From: Kocuria soli
GTDB lineage: Bacteria; Actinomycetota; Actinomycetes; Actinomycetales; Micrococcaceae
DNA length: 64,000 nt
Assembly (NCBI RefSeq): GCF_003797835.1
Contig: NZ_RKMF01000013.1
Coordinates: forward strand, 47,253 to 111,252
Direction of reading: 5' to 3'
Position 1 is the first letter of the stretch. Each line of letters opens with the position of its first letter. Of the stretch, positions 51,142 to 59,919 are shown piece after piece. Made by a program: the position numbers and the translations under genes. The notes beneath the pieces were generated by a model. That model saw nothing but the letters and a program-made list of their open reading frames with translations. It did no database searches and was not told the DNA's origin.

Positions 51142-51147
51142 AGCCTA
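51142..51147 (-). promoter_or_regulatory. -10 element of leaderless G6PD-like gene
   Basis: On the minus strand TAGGCT is followed after 7 nt by ATG 51134, without a Shine-Dalgarno sequence. Confidence 0.5.
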
Positions 51148-51187
51148 CTTATCAATGCGGTAGGTACGCGTCATCCGCCCCTGGGCA

Positions 51188-51673
51188 TCAGGCCGGGTCG
51201 CCCGCCGCGGCGCGCTGCATGACCGAGGCGTCCAGGCGGGTCATGGTCATCATGGCCTCGACGGCGCGTTTGGCGGCCGCGCGGTCCTCCAGCATGAACA
51301 ACTCGTTGACCCCTGGCGGCACGATCTGCCAGCTCAGCCCGAACTTGTCCTTGCACCACCCGCAGGGAGCCTCGGACCCTTCACGGGTCAGCTCGGTGTA
51401 GTACCGATCCGCCTCCTCCTGCGAATCGCACTCGAGCACGACGGAAACGGCTTCGTCGACCGCGAAGTGCGGTCCGCCGTTGATGATCTGGATGTTCTGG
51501 TCGCCGATCCGGAAATCCACCACCAGGACCTGCCCCTCCGTGGTGTGCGGGTTGCCGCCGGGGTCGGTCATGACGTTCGTGATCTCGCAGTCCTCGAACA
51601 CGGACGCGTAGTACTCGGCGGCCTCCAGACCGTTGTCGTCGAACCACAATGACGTCGCGGTTTTGCGTGCCAT
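51188..51673 (-). CDS. PhnB-like VOC family protein
   Basis: The 161-residue protein has the DUF1338/3-demethylubiquinone-9 methyltransferase-like (PhnB) pattern: SLWFDDNGLEAAEYYASVFE, FRIGDQNIQIINGGPHF, and CGWCKDKFGLSWQIVPP. Such proteins are single-domain VOC dimers of unclear biochemical role. ATG 51673 follows AGGAG. It lies 11 bp after the cupin gene on the same strand and is probably in the same operon. Confidence 0.85.
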   Translation of the reverse strand: MARKTATSLWFDDNGLEAAEYYASVFEDCEITNVMTDPGGNPHTTEGQVLVVDFRIGDQNIQIINGGPHFAVDEAVSVVLECDSQEEADRYYTELTREGSEAPCGWCKDKFGLSWQIVPPGVNELFMLEDRAAAKRAVEAMMTMTRLDASVMQRAAAGDPA

Positions 51674-51684
51674 GGCTGCTGCTC

Positions 51685-52032
51685 CTATTCGGCGTCGTCG
51701 TGACTGGTGCTTCCGGGGAGTCCCGTCACGGTGGTCAGCAGGAACACGGAGTCCTCGTGCGCCGTGACGCCGTGGCGGTGATGGGTCAGGGCGGCGATCT
51801 GTCCTTGGGAGAGCTCGTCCGTCTCCTGGGCCGTGACGGCGAGCCTTCCCTCGAGGACCAGAATGCTCGCGGCCGGCGGGGAGTTGTGTTCGGCCAACTG
51901 GGTGCCCGCGGTCAGGGCCAGCAGCGTCTGCCGCAAGGGTCCGTCGTGGATCAGGAGGCGAGCTGCCCGACCGTTCTCGTTGGAGCGGGCCTCGGCCATC
52001 AATTCGCGTGCTGTGCTCTGAAACGTGTCCAT
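51685..52032 (-). CDS. Small cupin-domain protein
   Basis: The 115-residue protein has a single cupin fold: RQTLLALTAGTQLAEHNSPP, then ASILVLEGRLAVTAQETDEL and the second motif with LTHHRHGVTAHEDSVFLLTT. Some of the His ligands are preserved (LAEHN, HHRHGV). Short cupins of this kind are often sensors or small metal-binding enzymes. ATG 52032 is preceded only by a weak ribosome site. An in-frame GTG two codons upstream is possible. Confidence 0.78.
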   Translation of the reverse strand: MDTFQSTARELMAEARSNENGRAARLLIHDGPLRQTLLALTAGTQLAEHNSPPAASILVLEGRLAVTAQETDELSQGQIAALTHHRHGVTAHEDSVFLLTTVTGLPGSTSHDDAE

Positions 52033-52077
52033 GGCCACAGTCTTCCTCAGGTGGTGGGCCTCACGCATTCTGTGCCC

Positions 52078-52111
52078 GGGCGGGTGCGCGGGGAAACCCG
52101 CGCACCCGCCC
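52078..52111 (-). terminator. 15-bp perfect terminator hairpin
   Basis: The arms GGGCGGGTGCGCGGG and CCCGCGCACCCGCCC enclose a GAAA tetraloop. It lies 13 bp beyond the VOC stop on the minus strand. Confidence 0.8.
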
Positions 52112-52123
52112 GCAGCGGCCGTG

Positions 52124-52933
52124 TCAGTGGTACTGCGCAGGAATTTCCAGGAGCTGGAAGGAGGCCCCTTGAGGGTCGGCCACGGTGGCCAACCGCCCCC
52201 AGGGGGAGTCCACGGGCCCGTCCAGCAGGGCAGCGCCCAGGGCGTCGACCTGGGCCAGGGACTCGTCCAGGTTCGCCACGCCGAAGTACACCCGCCAGTA
52301 CGAGTCGACGTCGTCCGGCAGGAAACCGGCCGCGTCACACATTCCAGCCGCAGTGCGCTCGCCGGTGCCGTGCGTGACGTACCTGAAGTCGGCGTCGTCA
52401 CCGGGCATCGCGTGAAGATCCCACTCAAGTGCGTCCCGGTAGAAGACCGACGCCGCGTCGAAGTCCTTGGTCATGGTCTCGAACCACACGGGTGCACCCA
52501 GGGTGGCGCAGATTTCCAGGCCGTCGAACGTGTCGGGCTGCCACAGACCCACGACGGCGCCCGCGGGGTCACTCAGAACCGCCATGCTCCCCAGGTCGCC
52601 GACGGGCATCGGCGGGATGAGCAGCTGACCGCCGTGTTCCGTGACGGCTGCGCAACGGGCCTCGATGTCATCCGTGCGCAGGTACACCGTCCAGTTGGTG
52701 GGTGCCTGCGGCTTTTCGGTGGGTCCTTCGGGCCCGGAGAGCGAGGTCATGGCGCCCGCGACCGGGAGCCCGTCCTTGAGCACCACGCGGTAGCCGCCGA
52801 ATTCGGGGTTGCCCTCCGGGAACTCCCACCCCAGCAGCTGCGAGTAGAACGCGATCGCGCCGCCCACGTCGTGCGTGGTCAAACCGATCCAGACCGGGCC
52901 GCCTTCGACGGCCACCGGTTTCTGCGCGGGCAT
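52124..52933 (-). CDS. Two-domain VOC protein, paralogue of the one at 42.6 kb
   Basis: The 269-residue protein has two VOC modules, GGPVWIGLTTHDVGGAIAFY in the first and GAPVWFETMTKDFDAASVFY in the second. Its internal sequence parallels the gene at 42627-43412 (LLGWEFPEG against LFGWEFEDQ, TVYLRTDDIE against TLYLAVEDIE). Function is unknown. ATG 52933 follows GGAAGGAG. The two-component system diverges upstream. Confidence 0.85.
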   Translation of the reverse strand: MPAQKPVAVEGGPVWIGLTTHDVGGAIAFYSQLLGWEFPEGNPEFGGYRVVLKDGLPVAGAMTSLSGPEGPTEKPQAPTNWTVYLRTDDIEARCAAVTEHGGQLLIPPMPVGDLGSMAVLSDPAGAVVGLWQPDTFDGLEICATLGAPVWFETMTKDFDAASVFYRDALEWDLHAMPGDDADFRYVTHGTGERTAAGMCDAAGFLPDDVDSYWRVYFGVANLDESLAQVDALGAALLDGPVDSPWGRLATVADPQGASFQLLEIPAQYH

Positions 52934-53054
52934 GCGCACTCCTTCCGTCCTGACCGGGGCCGATCCCCGGCGAGTGAGGATCAGGATAGGGCCAGGGCAC
53001 GGGTGGGCTCGGAGGAATCTCTGGAAAGATGTCGCCTGACCCGTAAGGAGTACC

Positions 53055-53783
53055 GTGAGCCTTCCTTCCTTGAACCTTCCCGCCCTGTCGCATCCCGACG
53101 GGTCACCCGTCCGGGTGCTGGTCGTCGACGACGAACCCTCCCTGGCGGATCTGGTGGCCATGGGGTGCCGCATGGTCGGGTGGGAGACCCGCATCGAGCA
53201 CGCCGGCCGCGCCGCCGTCGAACAGGCCAAGGAATTCGTGCCCGACGTGCTGGTCCTGGACTGGATGCTCCCCGAATACGACGGCCCGGAGGTGTTGGCC
53301 AAGATCCGTCGCACACAGCCGCACGTCCCCGCCCTGTTCCTGACGGCCAAGGACTCGGTCGAGGACCGGATCGCGGGCCTGTCGGCCGGGGGCGACGACT
53401 ACGTCACCAAGCCGTTCTCCATCGAGGAGGTCCTGCTGCGTCTGCACCGCCTGGTGGAACGCTCCGGAGTGACCGCCCAGGAGGCCGACGAACTCGTCGT
53501 CGGGGACCTGGTGCTCAACGTCAGCACCCGGGAATGCACCCGCGGCGGGGAGCAGATCGAATTGACGGACACCCAGTTCCAGCTGCTGCGCTACCTCATG
53601 GAGAACCCCAGGGCCGTGCTCTCCAAGTCCCGGATCCTGGACGCCGTGTGGGACTACGACTTCCAGGGGCAGGCCAACATCGTGGAGCTCTACATCTCTT
53701 ACCTGCGCAAGAAGATCGACGCCGGGCGCAACCCCATGATTCACACGGTCCGGGGTGCCGGGTACGTGATCCGACCCGCGTGA
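53055..53783 (+). CDS. OmpR/PhoB-family response regulator
   Basis: The 242-residue protein has a complete receiver: acidic DDE in VLVVDDEPSLAD, phospho-Asp in VLVLDWMLPEYDG, Thr in LFLTAKDS and Lys in DDYVTKPFS. The winged HTH ends IHTVRGAGYVIRP. GTG 53055 follows TAAGGAG. The partner kinase begins 13 bp downstream. TctA/TctB genes are 2 kb away, so regulation of carboxylate uptake is possible but unproven. Confidence 0.92.
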   Translation: MSLPSLNLPALSHPDGSPVRVLVVDDEPSLADLVAMGCRMVGWETRIEHAGRAAVEQAKEFVPDVLVLDWMLPEYDGPEVLAKIRRTQPHVPALFLTAKDSVEDRIAGLSAGGDDYVTKPFSIEEVLLRLHRLVERSGVTAQEADELVVGDLVLNVSTRECTRGGEQIELTDTQFQLLRYLMENPRAVLSKSRILDAVWDYDFQGQANIVELYISYLRKKIDAGRNPMIHTVRGAGYVIRPA

Positions 53784-53796
53784 ACGGCACGTCCGC

Positions 53797-55500
53797 ATGA
53801 GCCAGAGACTCCCGTTCCGCAGGACCTTGGCCTTCCGCACGGTTGCCGGTGTGGTCCTGTTGCTGGCGGCGGTGCTGACCGTCACCGGACTGGCCATCAC
53901 GGCCACGGCCGAACGCACCCTCGACTCGCAGCTCGATGATTCGGTGCGGCAGGCCATGGCTCGCTCGGCTGCGTTCACCGGCGGGGACCCGGCGCTCGCG
54001 GAACAACCGGCCGCGGGCCCGTCGCCGGGCGCATCGCCGATGCCCACGCCGGGGAGCACGAGCACGGCCCAACCGGAGGAGTCGGGAGGGGACAGCGCTC
54101 ATTGGGACCGCGATCCCCTGGAGACCCCGGGGCAACCGGTGGGCGTCGTGTCCGTCGTCGTGGAGAACGGCAAGGTCCAGCGGGCCACCTGTCTGAGCGA
54201 CGAAGGCTCCGCCGAGGAGCTGTCCGATGCGGACATCGAACTCTTGACCACCGCGGGAATCGTCAACGACGTGTCGGCCGCGACTCCGGAGGAGATTGAG
54301 CACGCCCCGCTGAAGGACATCGAACTCTCCAGAGGGGATTACCGCGTGGGGGTTGCGGGGCCACTTTCCCAGGCCGGAGCACCGGCCGCTCCCACGCAGG
54401 ACACGGACTCCGGCACCGCTGAGTCACAGCGGTACGTGATCACCGGCCTGCCCTCTCAGCAGGTCGATCACACGCGGGACGTCCTGTTGGCCACCATCCT
54501 GGGCGGTTCGGCCGCAGCGCTCCTGGTCACCGCTCTGCTCGGATTCTGGTGGATCCGGCGATCACTGCGTCCGCTGGCCAAGGTGTCGGAATCCGCCGCT
54601 GACGTGGCCGCCCTGCCGCTGGAGTCGGGCGAAGTCCCGGTTCGGGACCACCTGGTCCGCGGTGACCTGGCCCAGCCGGGTACGGAGATCGGCGACGTCG
54701 GGTATGCGCTGAACCTCCTGTTGACCAACATCGACGACGCACTGCAGCAACGCAACGCGTCGGAGGCCCAACTCCGCCAGTTCGTGGCGGACGCCTCCCA
54801 CGAGCTCCGGACGCCGTTGGCCTCCGTGCGCGGCTACGCGGACATGCTGCGGTTGAGCGAACAGCTCTCTCCGCAGGGGCGGGCCTCCCTCGACCGTCTC
54901 CTGGCGCAGGCCCAGCGGATGGGTGGCCTGGTCGAGGACCTGCTCCTGCTCGCCCGGCTCGACGCGGGCCGGGCACCGGAGTGCAAGCAGGTGGACCTGG
55001 GGGAGATCGTGGCCGAAGCGGTCATGGACGCCAGCGCCGCCGGAGCCGATCACCGATGGGACCTGGACGTCCCGCCGGAACCAGTCACGGTTTCAGGGGA
55101 TTCGCGGCAGCTGGCCCAGGTGGTGGCCAACCTCTTGTCCAATGCTCGCAAGCACACTCCCGCGGGCACCCGGGTGACCGTCACCCTGGAGTCCGCCGGG
55201 CCCCAGGCGATCCTGCACGTCGACGACGACGGCCCCGGTGTGGCGGCGGAGTTGCAGGAGCACCTGTTCGACCGGTTCGCGCGGGGTGACCAGGCACGGA
55301 CTCACGCACCGTCAGGTGATGAGACACGCGAGGGCACCGGTGAAGATTCGACCGATTCCGCAGTGGAAGGTTCTACGGGACTGGGCCTGGCGATCGTGCG
55401 GACCGTCGTGCAGGCCCACGGGGGCGAAGCCACGGTCATCTCGCCGCGGCCCGGTTCCCGTCGCGGGGCCCGTTTCACGGTGCGGTTACCTCTCGCGTGA
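53797..55500 (+). CDS. Membrane sensor histidine kinase
   Basis: The 567-residue kinase has TM1 near residues 12-35, an extracellular sensor of about 190 residues rich in Pro/Ser/Glu, and TM2 near 228-250. A HAMP domain follows, then HisKA (FVADASHELRTPLASVRGYA) and the ATPase domain (NLLSNARKHTPAGTRV, DDDGPGVAAEL, GLGLAIVRTVVQAHGG). An acidic linker of about 25 residues interrupts the ATPase lid region. The sensor domain is not recognised. Paired with the regulator gene just upstream. Confidence 0.92.
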   Translation: MSQRLPFRRTLAFRTVAGVVLLLAAVLTVTGLAITATAERTLDSQLDDSVRQAMARSAAFTGGDPALAEQPAAGPSPGASPMPTPGSTSTAQPEESGGDSAHWDRDPLETPGQPVGVVSVVVENGKVQRATCLSDEGSAEELSDADIELLTTAGIVNDVSAATPEEIEHAPLKDIELSRGDYRVGVAGPLSQAGAPAAPTQDTDSGTAESQRYVITGLPSQQVDHTRDVLLATILGGSAAALLVTALLGFWWIRRSLRPLAKVSESAADVAALPLESGEVPVRDHLVRGDLAQPGTEIGDVGYALNLLLTNIDDALQQRNASEAQLRQFVADASHELRTPLASVRGYADMLRLSEQLSPQGRASLDRLLAQAQRMGGLVEDLLLLARLDAGRAPECKQVDLGEIVAEAVMDASAAGADHRWDLDVPPEPVTVSGDSRQLAQVVANLLSNARKHTPAGTRVTVTLESAGPQAILHVDDDGPGVAAELQEHLFDRFARGDQARTHAPSGDETREGTGEDSTDSAVEGSTGLGLAIVRTVVQAHGGEATVISPRPGSRRGARFTVRLPLA

Positions 55501-55521
55501 CCTGACCAGGGAGGCCTCAGT

Positions 55522-55878
55522 TCACCTGGTCGACTTGACCGCCAGGACCGGCGCGTTGGCCTCGAGCAGCAACTGCTGTGCTGCGCTGCCCAGGAACAGC
55601 TTGCCCACGGGGCTGCGGTGCTTGATCCCGACGACGATCAGCGAAGCATCCACCTCACCGGCCACATCGAGCAGGTCACCCGTGGCGTCGCGGCCGCGGG
55701 GCTCGGGGAAGCGGTGGGTCACCGACACTCCCTCCAGCTCCGGGGTGTCCGGGTCCAACTGCTGACCGTCCAACTGGAAGATCACAGCGTCCTCGCCGCG
55801 GTGCTTGGCTTCGACAAGCCCTGCCGCCAGGGCGGCTTCACTCTCGGGGCTGTTGCTACGGGCGATGACGACGGTCAT
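55522..55878 (-). CDS. Universal stress protein (UspA family)
   Basis: The 118-residue protein, short for the family (usually about 140), starts MTVVIARSNSPESEAAL and ends with the ATP-site pattern VVGIKHRSPVGKLFLGSAAQ followed by VLAVKSTR. ATP binding is likely, since the G-2x-G-9x-G(S/T) pattern is largely present. ATG 55878 follows GGAGGACCA. It diverges from tctB with overlapping promoter elements. A UspA next to tct genes is a common arrangement in actinobacteria. Confidence 0.85.
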   Translation of the reverse strand: MTVVIARSNSPESEAALAAGLVEAKHRGEDAVIFQLDGQQLDPDTPELEGVSVTHRFPEPRGRDATGDLLDVAGEVDASLIVVGIKHRSPVGKLFLGSAAQQLLLEANAPVLAVKSTR

Positions 55879-55901
55879 TGGTCCTCCATGGTCCGGGCTG
55901 G

Positions 55902-55933
55902 CAGTATGCTTCCCTGTGACCTGCATCATACTG
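55902..55933. promoter_or_regulatory. Inverted repeat with overlapping divergent -10 elements
   Basis: CAGTATG and CATACTG are separated by 18 nt. Reading outward, TATGAT (minus strand, complement of 55925-55930) may serve the UspA gene, and CATACT (55927-55932) may serve tctB. Confidence 0.45.
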
Positions 55934-56023
55934 GTGCGGCGGGGGTGATTTCCTCGCATCGTTCCGGTAGGTCCTCGCACCACTTCGCGGCCCTGTAACC
56001 CACGGATCACCCCAAGGACCATT

Positions 56024-56632
56024 GTGAGCCCATCCTCCACGAACAACGCTCCGGAGCATTCCGGGCACCCGCCCGCGGTCCGAGTGCCGGAGGCGGACGG
56101 CCCCGTGGCCGTCGGTGAACCGCGGACGTCTCAGACCCCGGAGCGCTCCGGGTTCATGGCGGGTCGCAGCGGCTTGGTGGTTCCCCTGGTCCTGGCCGGA
56201 ATCAGCACGTATCTGGTGTACGGCATCGTGACGATGTCCGTCCCCGAGGACACGGAGTTCCCCGGCCCCCGGTTCTACCCGCTGCTGCTGGCGGTCGCGG
56301 GTTACGTGTTGGCGCTGCTGCTGGTTCTGGAGATTGTGCGCAAGCCGTCCCCGCCGGACGAGAGCAACAGCCTGGGTGTCTACCGCTTCCATTCGGACTG
56401 GACAGCACTGGCCTGGCTGGTCGGCGGGTTCCTGGTGTTCTCCGTGGGCCTGGAGTTCCTGGGGTGGATCATTGCCGCGGCGCTGCTGTTCTGGTGTGTG
56501 GCGCGCGGGGTTGGTAGTCGGCGTCCGCTGTTCGACATCTCCCTGGCCCTGGTGGTCTCGAGTTTGATCTATCTGGCCTTCGCCGTCGGCCTGGGGCTAA
56601 ATCTTCCGTCCGGCTTGTTGGGAGGGCTCTGA
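56024..56632 (+). CDS. tctB: Tripartite tricarboxylate transporter small membrane subunit
   Basis: The 202-residue protein has a polar N-terminal tail of about 45 residues. Four hydrophobic helices follow, including VVPLVLAGISTYLVYGIVTM and TEFPGPRFYPLLLAVAGYVL, a TctB hallmark. It starts at GTG 56024 and ends 1 bp before tctA. It works with TctA and an external binding protein. No tctC is adjacent, and the candidate is at 44.0-45.1 kb. Confidence 0.87.
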   Translation: MSPSSTNNAPEHSGHPPAVRVPEADGPVAVGEPRTSQTPERSGFMAGRSGLVVPLVLAGISTYLVYGIVTMSVPEDTEFPGPRFYPLLLAVAGYVLALLLVLEIVRKPSPPDESNSLGVYRFHSDWTALAWLVGGFLVFSVGLEFLGWIIAAALLFWCVARGVGSRRPLFDISLALVVSSLIYLAFAVGLGLNLPSGLLGGL

Positions 56633-56633
56633 C

Positions 56634-58139
56634 ATGGAATCACTGGGCATGTTGGCCGAAGGTTTCCAGGGCGCACTGACGCCCATGAACCTCCTGTGGG
56701 TGCTGGTCGGGTGTCTCCTGGGCACCGCGGTGGGTGTTCTGCCCGGGCTCGGTTCGTCCATGGCCGTGGCGCTGCTGCTGCCCATGACGTTCGCGCTGGA
56801 TCCCACGGCGGCGTTCATCATGTTCGCCGGCGTCTACTTCGGCGGTCTCTTCGGCGACTCCACCATGGGCATCCTGATGAACACCCCGGGGCAGGGCTCT
56901 GCCATCGCCTCGACCTTCGAGGGGCACAAGATGGCCCTCAACGGGAGGGCCCCGCAGGCCTTGGCCACCGCGGCGATCGGTGCGTTCATCGGCGGCATGA
57001 CGGCCTCGATCGTGGTGGTGTTCCTGGCCCCCAAGCTCGCCGAACTCTCCGCGCTGTTCGGCCCGCAGGAGTTCTTCGCCTTGGCCCTGTTCGCCTTCGT
57101 CGCCACGTCGTCGGTGGTGTCCGACTCCGCCATCAAGGGCCTGGCCTCCTTGGTCATCGGACTGGCCATCGCCACGATCGGTATCGACGCGATGTCGGGT
57201 GTGGAGCGCTTCACTCTGGGCGCGCCGCAGATCTTCGACGGGATCTCGCTGGTCACCGTGACCGTCGCGATCCTGGCGCTGGGCGAGGTGCTGCAGGTCG
57301 CGTCGCGGATCAAACGCGACCGCGACGGCAAGCAGGTCGATGCCTCCGGGCGCCCCTTCCTGAAGGCTCATGAGCTCAAGGAGGCCGCCCCGGCCTGGGC
57401 CCGTGGCACCGCGATCGGTCTGCCCTTCGGCGTCATTCCCGTCGGAGGATCGGAGGTCCCCACCTTCATGGCCTACGACGTCGAACGCCGCCTGGACCGC
57501 CGTCGGCACGACCCGCAGTTCGGCAAGGGCGCGATCCGTGGTCTGGCCGCGCCCGAAGCTGCGGGCAACGCGACCACCGGAACCGCCATGGGTGCGCTGC
57601 TGGCCCTCGGGTTGCCGGTGTCCTCGACCGCGGCGATCATGCTCGCGGCCTTCCAGCAGTACGGTCTACAGCCCGGTCCGTTGCTGTTCGAACGAGCGCC
57701 GGATCTGGTGTGGGCGTTGCTGGCCAGCTTCTTCGTGGCCATGGTCGTCCTGCTGATCCTCAACCTGCCGTTCGCCCCGCTGTGGTCCAAGCTGCTGCTG
57801 ATCCCCAAGCCGTACCTCTACGCGGGAATCACCGTGTTCTGTGGTTTGGGCGTCTACGCGACCTCGGGCCGGATCTTCGACCTGCTCCTGCTTCTGGGCC
57901 TGTCCCTGCTCGGCTTCCTCATGCGCCGCTACGACGTGCCGTTGGCACCGCTCATGATCGGCATGGTCCTGGGGCCGCTGGCCGAGTCCAGCCTGCGCGA
58001 TGCGCTGCTGAGTTCGGGCGGTGACTGGTCCGTTCTGGTGACCGGACCCATCCCGCTGGTGCTGTACGGCGTGCTGCTGATCATCATCGCCCTGACCGTC
58101 CGGTCCAAGGTGGTCAACCGCACCGCTCGGGACGTCTGA
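56634..58139 (+). CDS. tctA: Tripartite tricarboxylate transporter large membrane subunit
   Basis: The 501-residue permease has about 12 helices with the TctA signatures GVLPGLGSSMAVALLLPMTF, GILMNTPGQGSAIASTFEGH, GIDAMSGVERFTLG and RGLAAPEAAGNATTGTAMGA. It transports a tricarboxylate or other organic acid using the cation gradient. ATG 56634 lies 1 bp after the tctB stop. Its polar loop near residues 220-250 is typical. Confidence 0.92.
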   Translation: MESLGMLAEGFQGALTPMNLLWVLVGCLLGTAVGVLPGLGSSMAVALLLPMTFALDPTAAFIMFAGVYFGGLFGDSTMGILMNTPGQGSAIASTFEGHKMALNGRAPQALATAAIGAFIGGMTASIVVVFLAPKLAELSALFGPQEFFALALFAFVATSSVVSDSAIKGLASLVIGLAIATIGIDAMSGVERFTLGAPQIFDGISLVTVTVAILALGEVLQVASRIKRDRDGKQVDASGRPFLKAHELKEAAPAWARGTAIGLPFGVIPVGGSEVPTFMAYDVERRLDRRRHDPQFGKGAIRGLAAPEAAGNATTGTAMGALLALGLPVSSTAAIMLAAFQQYGLQPGPLLFERAPDLVWALLASFFVAMVVLLILNLPFAPLWSKLLLIPKPYLYAGITVFCGLGVYATSGRIFDLLLLLGLSLLGFLMRRYDVPLAPLMIGMVLGPLAESSLRDALLSSGGDWSVLVTGPIPLVLYGVLLIIIALTVRSKVVNRTARDV

Positions 58140-58196
58140 CCCCGCGGTCGACGTCGCGCGTTGCTCGCGTCCCCGGCTGATGGCGGTGCGAGGTCC

Positions 58197-58841
58197 TCAG
58201 TCAACGGTCGAGGTGGCGGTGGAGGGTGCTCCTTGTGTTGCGGCGCCGGAGGTGACCGTGAGCGTGCCTGCCAGGCCGAGCGCCCATTGCCGGGCAGGCC
58301 TTGGGGCCCGCGGTGACAGTGAAGTCGCCCTGTGCAGGAGACAACCACCGAGCACCATGTCGGCCAGGGCATCAGCCTGGGGCTGGTCCGCTCCCGCCAG
58401 CTCTCCGCGTGTGACCGCGCGGTCGAGGATCTCGGCGAGGACGTCACGGGTGGGTTGCAGCAGAACCTCGTCCAACACCCCGAGCAGTTCGGGGTCGTGC
58501 TGGGCCTCGGCGAGCAGCCCGAGGATGACCGGGCCGACCTGTGCCATCAGCTCCTGCAAGCACTCGATCTCGGCCGTCAGATCGCCGACCAGGGACCCGG
58601 TGTCCCCCAGGTCACTCCCGTCGTCGTTGTTGACGGGGGAGAAGGTCCGTGCGGCGGCGAGCACCAGGTCTCGTTTGCTCGGCCACCTGCGGTAGAGGCT
58701 GGCGGTCGAGGCGCCCACGTGCTTGGCAATGGCCGCCATGGACACGGCACGGTAGCCGTGGGTGGAGATCAGTTCGACGGTTGCCTGGAGGAAACGGGCC
58801 TCCAGGGTTGTGTCCACGGGTCTGCCCATGGGGCGGCTCAT
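58197..58841 (-). CDS. TetR-family regulator
   Basis: The 214-residue protein has an N-terminal HTH (FLQATVELISTHGYRAVSMA, then IAKHVGASTASLYRRWPSKR), followed by an unrelated ligand domain with acidic and Ala-rich helices. TetR proteins repress until a ligand binds. ATG 58841 overlaps the upstream reductase stop by 4 nt, so the two are translationally coupled. Its target is probably the promoter before that reductase at about 59.9 kb. Confidence 0.9.
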   Translation of the reverse strand: MSRPMGRPVDTTLEARFLQATVELISTHGYRAVSMAAIAKHVGASTASLYRRWPSKRDLVLAAARTFSPVNNDDGSDLGDTGSLVGDLTAEIECLQELMAQVGPVILGLLAEAQHDPELLGVLDEVLLQPTRDVLAEILDRAVTRGELAGADQPQADALADMVLGGCLLHRATSLSPRAPRPARQWALGLAGTLTVTSGAATQGAPSTATSTVD

Positions 58842-59884
58842 GCCCGTGTGCCTTCCAGCTGGGTCATCATCTCGCGCAGACCGTTGTCGAGGCTTCGGTA
58901 GGTGACGCCGAGCTCGTCCTGGGTGCGCGTGGTGGCCAGGTGAAGGGGGTGACCGATGTTGTCGCGCGCGTAATCCCGGGTCAGCCCGATGAGTGGCGCG
59001 ATGAGGACGGCAAGGGGCTTCGGCAGCGCGCGGGTGGCCACGAGTCCCGGCCGTGCCGCGTGTGGTCGGAGCAGCCGTCCGACGCGCACCAGGTCGCTGG
59101 CTTCTGCGGCCACCAGGTATCGGCCGTGGGCGGTGGGGGTGTAGGCGGCGGCCAGGTGCGCGGCAGCGACGTCACGGACGTCGACGAACGTCATGGCCAG
59201 GTTCGGCACCCCGAATCGGCCGCGGCCATCGGTGAGTTGTCCCACGATGGTGAAGCTGTCGCTCGTGGGCTTGTCGTTGAGGGAGGGGCCCAACACCAGG
59301 GCGGGATTGACGGTGACCAGGTCCCACCGGCCCTGCCCCTCGGCGAGGTCCCAGGCAGTCTTCTCCGCCATCGTCTTGGAGTACGAGTAGGGCTCGTGGG
59401 TGAGGCTGGACGTCGTGTTCCAGCAGGATTCGTCCAGCTTGCCGTCGGTGGTGGACAGTTCGGCGGCGTCGCCATACATCGCGGCGACCGAACTCGTGAG
59501 GACCACGCGACGCACGCTTGGGGTGCGGTTGGCCGTGGTGAGGACGTTCGTCGTTCCCCGGACGGCCGGATCGACGAGATCCCGCTGGGCGTCCTTGACG
59601 TCCCGCACGAACGGGGAGGCGGTGTGGAAAACCACCCGGGTGTCCTGCATGGCCCGGTCGAAGGAGCCCTCGGTCAGTAGGTCTGCATCGAAGAAACGGA
59701 TCTGCCCGGGGGACTGATCGGCAATGGCGGTCAAATGCGCCAGTCGCGCGGAATCGGAGGAATCGCGCACTGTGGCATGAACCGTCACGCCCGCCTCGAG
59801 CAATGACTTGATGATCCATCCGGCAACGTATCCGGTTGCGCCGGTGACAAGGGCGGGGGCGGTGGTGTCGACGTGGTGGTTCAC
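58838..59884 (-). CDS. NAD-dependent epimerase/dihydroflavonol reductase-like SDR
   Basis: The 348-residue extended SDR has ALVTGATGYVAGWIIKSLLE, VVFHTASPFV, VVLTSSVAAMYGD and the active YxxxK in PYSYSKTMAEK. This group includes dihydroflavonol reductases, aldehyde reductases and cinnamoyl-CoA reductases in plants and Gre2 in yeast. The start is GTG 59884. It heads a two-gene operon with the TetR regulator, whose ligand may relate to its substrate. Confidence 0.87.
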   Translation of the reverse strand: MNHHVDTTAPALVTGATGYVAGWIIKSLLEAGVTVHATVRDSSDSARLAHLTAIADQSPGQIRFFDADLLTEGSFDRAMQDTRVVFHTASPFVRDVKDAQRDLVDPAVRGTTNVLTTANRTPSVRRVVLTSSVAAMYGDAAELSTTDGKLDESCWNTTSSLTHEPYSYSKTMAEKTAWDLAEGQGRWDLVTVNPALVLGPSLNDKPTSDSFTIVGQLTDGRGRFGVPNLAMTFVDVRDVAAAHLAAAYTPTAHGRYLVAAEASDLVRVGRLLRPHAARPGLVATRALPKPLAVLIAPLIGLTRDYARDNIGHPLHLATTRTQDELGVTYRSLDNGLREMMTQLEGTRA

Positions 59885-59919
59885 GGCTTCTCTTTCATCG
59901 GGTGTGAACCAGACTGCCT

